In this document: piece by piece, positions 16,254 through 24,450 of the stretch
Layout of the letters: each line of letters opens with the position of its first letter
Numbering within the stretch: the stretch's first letter is position 1
DNA from: Candidatus Sericytochromatia bacterium S15B-MN24 CBMW_12
Lineage (GTDB): Bacteria > Cyanobacteriota > Sericytochromatia > S15B-MN24 > UBA4093
Reading direction: 5' to 3'
Assembly (NCBI GenBank): GCA_002083825.1
Contig: DAZV01000057.1
Coordinates: forward strand, 199,284 to 232,422
DNA: 33,139 bases
Notes under the pieces: generated by a model
What the model saw: only the letters and a program-made list of their open reading frames with translations
Told to the model about the DNA's origin: nothing
Database searches by the model: none
Program-made: the position numbers and the translations under genes

Positions 16254-16280
16254 GGTTAAGCTTTCTATAAGGAATTTAAC
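16252..16280 (+). promoter_or_regulatory. Conserved promoter-like motif, copy 1
   Basis: AAGGTTAAG, four bases, CTATAA, then GGAATTTAA. Twenty-two of 29 positions match the motif at 26640-26668. The TATAAG is a plausible -10 for the small membrane protein at 16359. GGTTAA and TTAACC also form an inverted repeat around it (16254-16281), so it may bind a regulator acting on both divergent genes. Confidence 0.5.
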
Positions 16281-16358
16281 CGGGCATTAGGATCCCTGCG
16301 AACGGATCCATGGTACGGGGTCGAGGCGGTGGGAGCAAATCCCCGACGAGGTTCAAGG

Positions 16359-16700
16359 ATGCAGATCAGCGACATCAAAATCCACGATTCCCGCCGCGCT
16401 TTGAACGCGGCTAACCGCCCGTCGAGCGATTCGACGGGCTTCGCCCCCCCGCCTCCCCCGATGGCGGGCGATCGCGCCCAGATCCGCACCCGCCCCGCCC
16501 CGAGCGCCCCCAAACGCCAGAAACTCAATCTCGCCATCGGATGGGCCGCCCTCGCCTTCGCCCTCTTCGCCTTCGGGATCGCCCTCGCCTTCGGGCAACT
16601 CGCCGGAGCTCTGGGCTTGATCCTGGGCTGGCTCAGCGCCGCGTTCGCCTACGCCGCCCGCCGCGAACTCCTCGCCCTCTTCGCTCGGGCCTTGCGCTAG
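16359..16700 (+). CDS. Small two-helix membrane protein
   Basis: The 113-aa product starts at ATG 16359, with GAGG seven bases upstream. It has a polar, proline-rich N-terminal half (residues 1-58, with APPPPPM) and then two hydrophobic segments (~62-83 and ~86-101), split by a short turn, and a basic C-terminus (RRELLALFARALR). It probably sits in the inner membrane with both ends in the cytoplasm. No family recognised. It follows a conserved promoter-like motif. Confidence 0.55.
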   Translation: MQISDIKIHDSRRALNAANRPSSDSTGFAPPPPPMAGDRAQIRTRPAPSAPKRQKLNLAIGWAALAFALFAFGIALAFGQLAGALGLILGWLSAAFAYAARRELLALFARALR

Positions 16701-16802
16701 CGCCGGCGGCTGTTGATTAAGGCGGCGAGAGAACGCCGTAACGAACTTTGCCCTAACCGACGCGAACTCCGCGATCCGCGACAGGTCCCTGCCTACCCTG
16801 GG

Positions 16803-16808
16803 TACAAT
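16803..16808 (+). promoter_or_regulatory. Candidate -10 element of the recycling operon
   Basis: TACAAT lies 95 bp before the first operon gene, and no better candidate was found upstream. The -35 region (GACAGG at 17-nt spacing) is weak. Confidence 0.4.
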
Positions 16809-16823
16809 ACGAAGGGTTTTCCC

Positions 16824-16878
16824 CGGCGATCGCCATGATCGCCGCTCGAAACCCCACGTCGAAACCCCACGTCGGAAA
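16824..16878 (+). repeat. Leader hairpin followed by 13-bp tandem repeat
   Basis: CGGCGAT/ATCGCCG form a 7-bp stem with a 7-nt loop (16824-16844). Right after come TCGAAACCCCACG (16846-16858), an exact second copy (16859-16871) and a partial third. All lie in the predicted leader of the operon and end ~24 bp before its first start codon. Confidence 0.6.
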
Positions 16879-16902
16879 CTCGCCTAGGGAAGAGGAGCAA
16901 CC

Positions 16903-17307
16903 ATGGCCCAGATGCCGGAGCAGTTCATTCAGGAGATTCAAGCCGGGTTCTTTGGGGACTTCCTCATCTCCAAGCACCTGATCACCGATCAGCAGTTGCG
17001 CGACTGCTTGAAACTTCAGGAAAAAGCCAAACGTCACCTCCGAATTGGCGAAATTCTCGTCGAACAGGGCTATCTCGACCCCGCCAGCCTCATTCCCTCC
17101 CTCCACGAGTACAAGATCCAGATCCGGCTCGGCGAACTTCTCATCTCCAACGGCGAACTGACCTTCATGCAGCTTCTCGACGCCCTGGACGAACAGCGCC
17201 GTACCGGCGACCACCTCGGCGAGATCCTGGTCCGCAACGACTTCTGCGAGCACGAGACGGTCAACGACGCCCTTGAACTCCAGCAAGCACTTCTCACGGA
17301 AGCCTGA
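16903..17307 (+). CDS. MshEN-like (GspE N-terminal-like) repeat protein
   Basis: The 134-aa product is almost entirely four similar units of 24-30 residues: GDFLISKHLITDQQL, GEILVEQGYLDPASL, GELLISNGELTFMQL and GEILVRNDFCEHETV. Each starts with an aromatic or [RH]-h-G core. This is the pattern of the GspE/MshE N-terminal domain, some members of which (MshEN) bind cyclic di-GMP. There is no ATPase domain, signal peptide or membrane segment, so it is a stand-alone cytoplasmic module. AGAGGAG lies six bases before the ATG. Its TGA overlaps the NagZ ATG by one base (TGATG), tying it to sugar metabolism. Binding of c-di-GMP is an inference. Confidence 0.65.
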   Translation: MAQMPEQFIQEIQAGFFGDFLISKHLITDQQLRDCLKLQEKAKRHLRIGEILVEQGYLDPASLIPSLHEYKIQIRLGELLISNGELTFMQLLDALDEQRRTGDHLGEILVRNDFCEHETVNDALELQQALLTEA

Positions 17308-18887
17308 TGCTACCCTCCTGCGATGCTCTCTCGCTTCGCGAGCAACTGGGCCAGCTCATCGTTCCCTTGCTTCCGAGCCACCCCTACCCGCACGATCCTG
17401 CCGCCCTCGAACTCCAACTCAAAAATCTCCACGCAGGCCGCTGGGGAGGCTACATCACCATCTTCCCCAAACCGGACCTGACCTTGGCCTTGACCCGCCT
17501 GCAGGCCGAGACGCGCATCCCGCTCCTGGTGGCATGCGATCTCGAGCGCGGCGCGGGCCAGCACCTCGAAGGCCTATCCCGCTTCCCGCACATCATGGCG
17601 CTGGGAGCCACCGAGAGCCCCGATCTGGCGTATCAGATGGGGCGCATGACGGCTATCGAGGCCCGCCTGGCCGGTGTTCACTGGGTGCTCGCCCCGGTGG
17701 CCGACGTCAACTCCAACCCCGCCAACCCCATCATCAACGTCCGCGCGTTCGGCGGGGATCCCTCGTGGGTCTCGACGCTGGTCGAGGCCTTCGTCGCGGG
17801 CTGCCAGGAACACGGCGCCCTCGCGACGGTGAAGCATTTCCCGGGCCACGGCGACACCGACGTGGACTCCCACGCGGCCTTGCCGGTCATCCATGCGAGC
17901 CGCGAGCGTCTCGACGCTTGCGACCTCGTTCCTTTTCGTCGGGCGATCGCCTGCGGAGTAGGCTCCCTCATGACCGGTCACATCGCCGTTCCCGCGCTCG
18001 ACCCGACCCTCACCCCCGCCAGCCTCTCGGAACCCATCGTGACGGGCCTCTTGCGGCATGAATTGGGCTATGACGGCTTGGTGGTCACCGACGCCTTCAA
18101 CATGGCGGGCATCGCCGAGGGGTACGACGAGGGAGAGTCGGCTGTCCAGGCGGTTCGGGCGGGCTGCGACGTCATCCTCATGCCCCCCAACCCCCTACGG
18201 GTGCTCGATGCCCTCGAACAGGCCGTGAACGACGGGACGCTGAGCCGGCAGCGCGTTGCGGAAGCTTGCCGTCACGTCTTGGCCGCCAAGGCGTCCATCG
18301 GGCTGACGACCCGCGAAGTCGCGAGCCCCGCCCCGACCATCGCGCCTCATCCGGACGCGGTCAGGGTCGCCGAGGCGATCGCCATCCGGGCAATCACCAT
18401 GGTCAAGGGCGCTCCGGCCTTTCTGCCTCTAGACCCCGTATCCAGTGGGTGCCTCGTGCTGGATGACGATGGAGATGCGGGCGTCTATGCACCTTGGGAC
18501 GACGCTCTAGGCGCTTACGGCATGTCCCGGAGGGTGCTCACCCCCAAGAGCGGTCCGGCCGAGTACGGACAGGCCTTCGCCGAACTCAAGGCCTGCTCGA
18601 CCTTGCTCGTTCCGGTCTTCGCGACCGTCCGCGCCTGGAAGGGGCGAGTCGGCCTGCTTCCCGAAATGGTCGGCCTCATCGAACGTCTCGGCGCGTCCGG
18701 CGTCCGGGTCGTCCTGATCTCGTTTTCCAATCCCTACCTGATTCGCCAGGTTCCCGACGTGGCCGCCTACTTCTGCGCCTACAGCGATCATGCGGCTTGC
18801 CAGCGGGTCGCCTTAGAAGTGGTCATGGGAAGTCGACCCGCCCGGGGAATCCTGCCGGTCGAACTCGTTGCCCGTGTCGAAGCCTAG
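17307..18887 (+). CDS. nagZ: GH3 beta-N-acetylglucosaminidase (NagZ type)
   Basis: The 526-aa glycosidase carries the NagZ catalytic loop KHFPGHGDTDVDSHAALP (~173-190), with the Asp-His acid/base dyad. The nucleophile Asp is in VVTDAFNMAGI (~257-267). An alpha/beta second domain (~340-526) makes it the two-domain form. No signal peptide, so it should act in the cytoplasm, removing non-reducing GlcNAc from GlcNAc-anhydroMurNAc or muropeptides. It starts within the stop of the MshEN-like gene and its end overlaps the ABC binding-protein gene. Chitobiose cleavage is an alternative, but the motif and the nearby AnmK-MurQ favour peptidoglycan recycling. Confidence 0.85.
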   Translation: MLPSCDALSLREQLGQLIVPLLPSHPYPHDPAALELQLKNLHAGRWGGYITIFPKPDLTLALTRLQAETRIPLLVACDLERGAGQHLEGLSRFPHIMALGATESPDLAYQMGRMTAIEARLAGVHWVLAPVADVNSNPANPIINVRAFGGDPSWVSTLVEAFVAGCQEHGALATVKHFPGHGDTDVDSHAALPVIHASRERLDACDLVPFRRAIACGVGSLMTGHIAVPALDPTLTPASLSEPIVTGLLRHELGYDGLVVTDAFNMAGIAEGYDEGESAVQAVRAGCDVILMPPNPLRVLDALEQAVNDGTLSRQRVAEACRHVLAAKASIGLTTREVASPAPTIAPHPDAVRVAEAIAIRAITMVKGAPAFLPLDPVSSGCLVLDDDGDAGVYAPWDDALGAYGMSRRVLTPKSGPAEYGQAFAELKACSTLLVPVFATVRAWKGRVGLLPEMVGLIERLGASGVRVVLISFSNPYLIRQVPDVAAYFCAYSDHAACQRVALEVVMGSRPARGILPVELVARVEA

Positions 18888-20172
18888 CAAGCGTCTTTCG
18901 GGCTCCCAGCTCAAAACGCTGTCGGCCGTTGTCCTGCCGGCCGTCTTACTTGCGACCTTGCTGTCGGCCTGCGTCACGCGCTCCGAGAAGCTGAGCTTCG
19001 CCACCTGGGGCTCCGTCGACGAGATGGCCCTGCTCAAGCCCCTGCTCGCGGAATTCACCCGCGAGACCGGAAAAGAAGTCGAACTCCTCCATATCCCGGA
19101 AGGCTACTTCCAGAAGCTGCCCATCCTCTTCGCTTCCAAGCAGGCGCCCGACGTTCTCTTCCTCAACAACATGACGCTGCCCGCCTACGCGGATTCCGCG
19201 GCCCTGCGCCCGCTCGACCCTTTCCTGGCGGGTGACGCCGCGCTCGCGGAGGAGGATTTCTTCGCCCAGGGCCTCGAAGCCATGCGCTGGAAAGGCCAAC
19301 TCTACGCCGTCCCCCGCGACCTTTCCAACCTGGTGGTCTACGTCAACCAGGCCATGTTCAAGGCCGAAGGCGTCCCCTTGCCCGACAAGAACTGGACCAT
19401 GCGCGACATGCTGGACGTCGCCCAGCGGCTGGGGGGAGAAAAATTACAGGACCGTGATCCTCAGGGCCGACGTTTCGGCATCTCCTTCGACAAGCGTCCC
19501 CTCTTCTGGCTTCCCTACCTCTGGAGCGAAGGGGCTGACCTCTTCGACCCCGGTTTCACCCGCTCGACCCTCGCCGAACCCCACGCCATCGAGGCCATGC
19601 AGTTCTACGCGGACCTTGCTCACCGCCACCACGTCGCCCCGCGCGAGATCGACACCGGAAACGCCCCCATGGCGCAGCTCTTCGCTCAGGGACGGCTCGC
19701 CATGTTCGTGAGCGGGCGCTGGAGCGTGCCGGGCTTCCGCAAGTCCCTCGCCTTCGACTGGGACGTCCTGCCCTTCCCCGCCGGAGCCGCCGGCTCCATC
19801 GTCGACGTGGACGCCTCCGGCTGGGCCATCTCGGCCCAGAGCCCGCGACCAGACGATGCCTGGAAGCTGATCGCGCATCTGGCGGGCAGACGAGCCAGCA
19901 TGCGCTTCGCCGACGGCGGGCTGATCGTTCCCGCTCGCCGGGACGTCGCCGCGGATCCGGCCTTCCTCGCTGAAACCCTAGCGCCGAAATCCGCCCGGAC
20001 CTTCCTGGACGCACTCGCCACCGGACGCCCCACCCGCACTCCCCCCAACTGGGGCGAGGTCACCACCGTGCTCGACCTCGAACTCGGCCCCCTCTGGCGC
20101 GGCGAGGCCTCGGCCTCCGCGGTCCTTCCCGCCGCCGCTCGCCGCATCGATGAAGTCCTGAGGCAAAACTAG
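18874..20172 (+). CDS. ABC sugar importer, substrate-binding lipoprotein
   Basis: The 432-aa product (GTG 18874; TTG 18868 is possible) has a lipobox LLSAC (Cys33). The mature part is of the extracellular solute-binding protein family 1 type: LSFATWGSVDEMALLKPLL, then PDVLFLNNMTLPAYADS, YAVPRDLSNLVVYVNQAMF, and late AQLFAQGRLAMFVSGRW and DASGWAISAQSPRPDDAWKL. This family binds oligosaccharides or amino sugars in the periplasm for CUT1-type importers. It overlaps the nagZ 3' end by 14 bp and is one base from the permease gene. The real ligand is unknown; GlcNAc-anhydroMurNAc or chitobiose are suggested only by context. Confidence 0.85.
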   Translation: MSKPSKRLSGSQLKTLSAVVLPAVLLATLLSACVTRSEKLSFATWGSVDEMALLKPLLAEFTRETGKEVELLHIPEGYFQKLPILFASKQAPDVLFLNNMTLPAYADSAALRPLDPFLAGDAALAEEDFFAQGLEAMRWKGQLYAVPRDLSNLVVYVNQAMFKAEGVPLPDKNWTMRDMLDVAQRLGGEKLQDRDPQGRRFGISFDKRPLFWLPYLWSEGADLFDPGFTRSTLAEPHAIEAMQFYADLAHRHHVAPREIDTGNAPMAQLFAQGRLAMFVSGRWSVPGFRKSLAFDWDVLPFPAGAAGSIVDVDASGWAISAQSPRPDDAWKLIAHLAGRRASMRFADGGLIVPARRDVAADPAFLAETLAPKSARTFLDALATGRPTRTPPNWGEVTTVLDLELGPLWRGEASASAVLPAAARRIDEVLRQN

Positions 20173-20173
20173 C

Positions 20174-21070
20174 ATGGGCTTTCGCCGCTCACTCGCCAGG
20201 CTACCCCAACGCGACGCCTTCTGGGCACTCCTCCTCGCCGGCCCGACCCTGCTGGGCATCCTGGTCTTCAACTTGATTCCCATCGCAGGATCGCTCTGGC
20301 TCAGCTTTACCAGGTGGAACCTGCTCTCGGAGCCCCAATTCATCGGCCTCAAGAACTACCGGGACCTCTTCGCCGACTCCCTCTTCTACCAGGTGATGGG
20401 CCAGACCTTCGCCTTCGTCGCCATGGTCGTGCTCCTCGAAATGGTCGGCGGCGTGCTCGTCGCCATGGCCCTCAGCTCCCGGATCAAGGGAAGCAAGTGG
20501 CTCCGAACCGCCTACTTCCTCCCCTTCGTCACCTCCATGGTCGCCGTCAGCATCGTCTGGGGCTGGGTTTTCGACCCCGCAAACGGTGCGCTAAACCTGA
20601 TTCTGCGGGCTTTGGGCGCCGCTCCGGTCGCATGGCTCTCGGATCCCGCTATCGCATTACCCGCGCTTGCCGTTCTCACCGCCTGGAAGGGGCTCGGCTA
20701 CGCCATGATGCTGATCTTTGCCGGACTTCAGGCGATTCCGACCCAGTACGACGAGGCGGCCTCCATCGACGGAGCAAATGCCGTTCAGCGCTTCTTCCGG
20801 ATCACCCTTCCCCTCTTGAGCCCCACGATCTTCCTGGTGGCCGTCCTTTCGACCATCAACGCCTTCCAGGCCTTCGACGCGGTTTACCTGCTCACCGGCG
20901 GAGGGCCTTCGAACCGAACCACCACCATCGTTTACTGGCTCTACCAGAACGCGTTCATTCACTACAACCTGGGTAAGGCCTCGGCGATCGCCTACGTCCT
21001 CTTCGCCGTCTTGTTCCTGCTCACACTCGTCCAGTGGGGCGTCCGCAAGAAGTGGGTTTACGCCGAGTGA
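20174..21070 (+). CDS. ABC sugar importer permease (MalF/UgpA type)
   Basis: The 298-aa product has six hydrophobic segments (~16-38, ~73-98, ~107-130, ~155-180, ~210-230, ~268-290). The ATPase-docking EAA loop is EAASIDGANAVQRFFRITLP (~194-213). The N-terminus (FWALLLAGPTLLGILVFNLIP) is typical of the MalF-like CUT1 subunit. It starts one base after the binding-protein stop. The last bases (GTGA) overlap the partner permease. Forms the channel with the next gene product. Confidence 0.92.
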   Translation: MGFRRSLARLPQRDAFWALLLAGPTLLGILVFNLIPIAGSLWLSFTRWNLLSEPQFIGLKNYRDLFADSLFYQVMGQTFAFVAMVVLLEMVGGVLVAMALSSRIKGSKWLRTAYFLPFVTSMVAVSIVWGWVFDPANGALNLILRALGAAPVAWLSDPAIALPALAVLTAWKGLGYAMMLIFAGLQAIPTQYDEAASIDGANAVQRFFRITLPLLSPTIFLVAVLSTINAFQAFDAVYLLTGGGPSNRTTTIVYWLYQNAFIHYNLGKASAIAYVLFAVLFLLTLVQWGVRKKWVYAE

Positions 21071-21879
21071 GAATTGCCGCCTACCTGATCCTGCTCGCGG
21101 GAGCCCTCTCGATGATCGCGCCCTTCGCGCTGATGCTGGCGACCAGCCTCATGACCGCCGAGCAAGCCATGAGCTACCCCCCGCGTCTCTGGCCCGATCC
21201 CGTCGCCTGGGGGAACTACGCTCAGGCCTTCATCTCCGCGCCCCTTTGGCGCTACTTCCTCAACAGCGCCCTGGTTTCCGGAGCGACCGTCATCGGGCAG
21301 GTCCTCACCGGCGCGATGGCCGGCTACGCTTTCGCCCGATTGCGCTTCAAGGGCCGAGATGCCCTCTTTCTCGTGGTCCTCGCCACGATGATGGTTCCCC
21401 CGCAGGTGAACGTTGCCCCGCTCTTCGCCATGATGTGCCAGTTCGGATGGGTCAACACCCACTGGGCGCTCATCATGCCGGGCCTCTTCGGGGCCTTCGG
21501 GGTCTTCTTGCTTCGTCAGTGGTTCCTTACCTTCCCCACCGAACTGGAGGAGGCCGCCAAGCTCGACGGTTGCACCCCCTGGGGAACCTTCTGGCGCATC
21601 GCCCTGCCCACGGCAGCCCCCGCGCTCGCGACGCTCGCCATCTTCGCCTTCATCGCCTCGTGGAACTCGTTCTTCTGGCCCTTGATCGTGACGCACTCGG
21701 ATGCCGTCCGCACCCTGCCGGTGGGACTCGCCGCCTACAAGAGTTCCTTCCGCGAAATCACCGACTGGGGCGTGCTCATGGCCGCCACCACCCTCTCGGT
21801 GATCCCCGCGATCGGCGTCTTCTTGCTGGGCCAGCGCTACTTCATCCGCGGCATGCTGGCCGGCAGCCTCAAGGAGTGA
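21067..21879 (+). CDS. ABC sugar importer permease (MalG/UgpE type)
   Basis: The 270-aa product starts at GTG 21067, overlapping the previous stop as GTGA, a classic coupled start. It has six membrane segments and the EAA loop EEAAKLDGCTPWGTFWRIALP (E-E-A-A-x-x-D-G), here ~170-190 of the protein. The LRQWFLTFP stretch before it and the GQRYFIRGMLAGSLKE end are typical of MalG-like subunits. No ATPase gene follows; a shared MsmX/MalK-type ATPase encoded elsewhere must be assumed. Confidence 0.92.
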   Translation: MRIAAYLILLAGALSMIAPFALMLATSLMTAEQAMSYPPRLWPDPVAWGNYAQAFISAPLWRYFLNSALVSGATVIGQVLTGAMAGYAFARLRFKGRDALFLVVLATMMVPPQVNVAPLFAMMCQFGWVNTHWALIMPGLFGAFGVFLLRQWFLTFPTELEEAAKLDGCTPWGTFWRIALPTAAPALATLAIFAFIASWNSFFWPLIVTHSDAVRTLPVGLAAYKSSFREITDWGVLMAATTLSVIPAIGVFLLGQRYFIRGMLAGSLKE

Positions 21880-21934
21880 GCAGCCTCACGATCGCCGTGT
21901 GAGCCAAACCCTGATTGCCTGGTAGCGGGGCGGG

Positions 21935-21940
21935 TATGAT
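21935..21940 (+). promoter_or_regulatory. Candidate -10 element for the DUF4382-like lipoprotein gene
   Basis: TATGAT follows a GC-rich run, with TGATTG at 17-nt spacing as a poor -35. It suggests the lipoprotein gene is a separate transcription unit from the ABC operon. Confidence 0.35.
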
Positions 21941-21980
21941 GACCCCGTCGAGATTGCCATGAGTTAGGAGCGCTTTGCCG

Positions 21981-23084
21981 ATGACGAAACGATTGTTTGC
22001 CGGAGCTTTGAGCGCGCTGCTCCTGACCTCATGCCAATTCCCCGGGGGAATGCCGGGCTCGGGGGGAGGCGCCAAGGCCTCCGTGAACCTGAGCTTGGCC
22101 TCCTTGGATCAGCTCAAGACCGTCTCGGCCTACCGCACCCAGACGACAGCCAATGCGTCCCAGGGCGTTACCGACTTCACCCCGGAATCTTACCGGGTGA
22201 CGATCACCTCCATCGCCCTGATCGGCGACGGCGGCCAGCATGCCGAACTCTATTCGGGCAAGGAACCGGTGGAACTCGCCGATCAGCAAGCGGTCGAGGC
22301 GGCCATCAATGCCGCCTCCCTGCCGGTGGAGCCGGGAACCTACAGCGGCGCCCAGATCCGCTTCGGAGAGATCCATGCGATCAAGGGTCAAGCCCAGTTG
22401 GGAACCGAGACCGTCTACACCAAGTCCTCGGCCCAGGGAGATGCCAAGGTGGCTCCGGCCCAGCACACGGAGACCAAGGCGACTGGCGATCGTGAGTTGC
22501 ACTTCGCCAAGCCCGTGACCATCAAGGAAGGAGAGACGGTGAAGCTCTCTCTGATCTACGACCTGACGGACGCGGTCAACTTCTACCCCAAGATCCACTC
22601 GGACGGATTCAGCTACCTCGGAGGGGAAGGCATCGAGCTGAAGTACATCCCCTTCTTCGCCTTCGTGGGCGAGCCGCCCAAGCCGGAGATCTACCGGGTG
22701 ACCCTCGAGGACACCCCGCAAGTTTCAGTCGTCGGAGATAGCCACTGGCATTACCAGATGGTGCTCTTTCCCAAGGATAACGGCGAACTCGCGGGCCTTC
22801 AGAGCATCGGTCGAATCGACGAGGGCTTCCTGCCCGGGCACTTCAATGCCATCAACTTCGTCAACAACCGGCTCGATGCCCACAGCCTCAACACGGATGG
22901 TTCTTACCACCTGGTGGGCAGCAAAGAGGGCGGCGGGGCATTCCCCATGTACGAGGTCAAGAGCTTCACGCGCAACGATCATGCGGGCAAGGTGCGGTTC
23001 TTCAATGCCTACACCGGGATGACCGAGCCGGCCGAGCTGACCTACCAGGCCGAGCTGACCTACCAGGCCACCAAGCTCCAGTAG
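21981..23084 (+). CDS. DUF4382-like lipoprotein
   Basis: The 367-aa product has lipobox LTSC (Cys18). The region ~65-240 (YRVTITSIALIGDGGQHAEL, EPGTYSGAQIRFGEI, LIYDLTDAVNFYP) resembles DUF4382, a beta-domain in exported proteins of unknown role. A second domain (~240-355) has the pattern VVGDSHWHYQMVLFP and many aromatic residues. The start is ambiguous: AGGAG (21966-21970) is 10 bases from ATG 21981 and 4 from TTG 21975, and the signal peptide is the same either way. The C-terminus ends in a duplicated hexapeptide (AELTYQ twice). Confidence 0.65.
   Translation: MTKRLFAGALSALLLTSCQFPGGMPGSGGGAKASVNLSLASLDQLKTVSAYRTQTTANASQGVTDFTPESYRVTITSIALIGDGGQHAELYSGKEPVELADQQAVEAAINAASLPVEPGTYSGAQIRFGEIHAIKGQAQLGTETVYTKSSAQGDAKVAPAQHTETKATGDRELHFAKPVTIKEGETVKLSLIYDLTDAVNFYPKIHSDGFSYLGGEGIELKYIPFFAFVGEPPKPEIYRVTLEDTPQVSVVGDSHWHYQMVLFPKDNGELAGLQSIGRIDEGFLPGHFNAINFVNNRLDAHSLNTDGSYHLVGSKEGGGAFPMYEVKSFTRNDHAGKVRFFNAYTGMTEPAELTYQAELTYQATKLQ
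23031..23066 (+). repeat. Perfect 18-bp tandem duplication at gene end
   Basis: gccgagctgacctaccag occurs twice without mismatch (23031-23048, 23049-23066), adding AELTYQ to the C-terminus. The identity of the copies suggests a recent slippage event. Confidence 0.85.
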
Positions 23085-23145
23085 GCGCGCCGCGCAGGTT
23101 CCGCCCCTGGGCGCTAGTCACGCGCAACTTTCAGACCAACCTCCC

Positions 23146-23151
23146 GATAAT
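23146..23151 (+). promoter_or_regulatory. Candidate -10 element just before the DUF2252 start (leaderless?)
   Basis: GATAAT ends six bases before ATG 23158, and no SD is present (CTCTCC precedes the ATG). The spacing is that of leaderless transcripts. No clear -35 was found. Confidence 0.4.
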
Positions 23152-23157
23152 CTCTCC

Positions 23158-24450
23158 ATGACGAACTCGAAACGAACTGGGCTGCGGACCCTCTGCATGA
23201 TTCCGCTGATCGGCACGATCCTGGGCTGCTCGGGAGTGACCGGCCTTTCCATGACTCCCGGCGGCACGGCGATCGCTCATGGGACCGCTCGCGATCCCGT
23301 CGCCATCCTCAGCGCCCAGGACGCGCCTCTCGCTCGGCGCAATCCCGATCTACTCAAACTCAAGCGGCAGGAGATGGCCTCCTCCCCGTTTGCATTCTTC
23401 CGGGGAAGTGCCGTCCTCTTTTACTGGGATGCCAAGCGGGATACCCGCCTCTCCACGGCCGTGACGATTCCCCTGCAGGGGGACTTCCATCTCGAAAATC
23501 TCGGGACCTATCGCACCGGCTCGGGGCAAGTCGCTTACGACCTCAACGATTTCGACGAGGCCTTCACGGGACCTTACCTCTGGGAGCTGGCGCGCTGCGC
23601 GGTGAGTATTCGGCTGGCGATCGACGAGAACTCCGACCTGACTTCCAAGGATGCCGACGAGCTCAACGCCCGCTTCATCGAGGCGACCTTCGGCTATCTG
23701 GAGCATTACGCCTCGCAGCCTTCGGAACTTTCCGAGCCGTTGACGGTTCGTAATCTGGTCGGTCCCGCCGGAGACGTGGCGTCGAAGGCGGCAAGCAAGG
23801 GGCGCCCTGAGTTCCTGTCCAAGCTCACCGAGGCCGGGCGGTTCAAGTCGACGAAGAAACTCCGCCCAGTCGACGACTCCACGCGCCTCGAGATCCTGGA
23901 GGCGGTGAAGGGCTATGCAACCGGGCAGCCTGGGCCTGCGGGTTTCTTCCGGGTGAAGGATGTCGCGGAGCGGGTGGCGGGCGTGGCCAGCCTCGGGAGG
24001 TTCCGCTTCGCGGCGCTGATCGAGGGACCGACGACCGACAGCGACGATGATTACGTCCTCGAACTCAAGGAGGCCCTGCCGCCGGCTGGCGGAACCCGGT
24101 CGCGCGACGACGCCGAGCGGGTCAGAGACGCGTATCGCTACTTCCTGCCGGATGCCGATCCGTTGCTGGGAGTCACCCGCTTTCGGGGACAAGGCATGCT
24201 GGTTCGTGAGTTGCAGCCTGCCAAGGACGGAGTCGATCTCGCGAAGCTCAAAAGCAAAAAGGCCTTCGCCTATTTTCTCGACGACGCCGCGCGGGTCGCT
24301 GCCCGGGCCATGGCGCGATCCGGGCAAGGCCGTCGGATCCTGGCGGACGCCCGGAGCGAAGAGATCCTGGCCGCTCGGGTCGGGGCCGTATCCCTGGGGT
24401 ACGTCGAGCGGGTCAAATCGGATTACAAGGCCTTCCGCGCGAGCCGCTAG
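23158..24450 (+). CDS. DUF2252 family protein with lipoprotein signal
   Basis: The 430-aa product has the DUF2252 hallmarks MASSPFAFFRGSA (~73-85), QGDFHLENLGTY (~107-118) and YDLNDFDEAFTGPYLWELAR (127-146). These resemble the catalytic strand arrangement of aminoglycoside-phosphotransferase-like kinases (H-x-x-N, DxD). The activity of the family is not established. Here it has a signal ending TILGC (Cys24), placing it outside the inner membrane, where ATP is absent; that argues against a simple kinase role. It ends in CTAG (24447-24450), which also contains the stop of the convergent AnmK-MurQ gene. Confidence 0.85.
   Translation: MTNSKRTGLRTLCMIPLIGTILGCSGVTGLSMTPGGTAIAHGTARDPVAILSAQDAPLARRNPDLLKLKRQEMASSPFAFFRGSAVLFYWDAKRDTRLSTAVTIPLQGDFHLENLGTYRTGSGQVAYDLNDFDEAFTGPYLWELARCAVSIRLAIDENSDLTSKDADELNARFIEATFGYLEHYASQPSELSEPLTVRNLVGPAGDVASKAASKGRPEFLSKLTEAGRFKSTKKLRPVDDSTRLEILEAVKGYATGQPGPAGFFRVKDVAERVAGVASLGRFRFAALIEGPTTDSDDDYVLELKEALPPAGGTRSRDDAERVRDAYRYFLPDADPLLGVTRFRGQGMLVRELQPAKDGVDLAKLKSKKAFAYFLDDAARVAARAMARSGQGRRILADARSEEILAARVGAVSLGYVERVKSDYKAFRASR

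Noticed and set aside
16291..16312. Two GGATCC sites as a regulatory hairpin
   Set aside because: The arms are six bases with an eight-base spacer and no other context; chance is likely.
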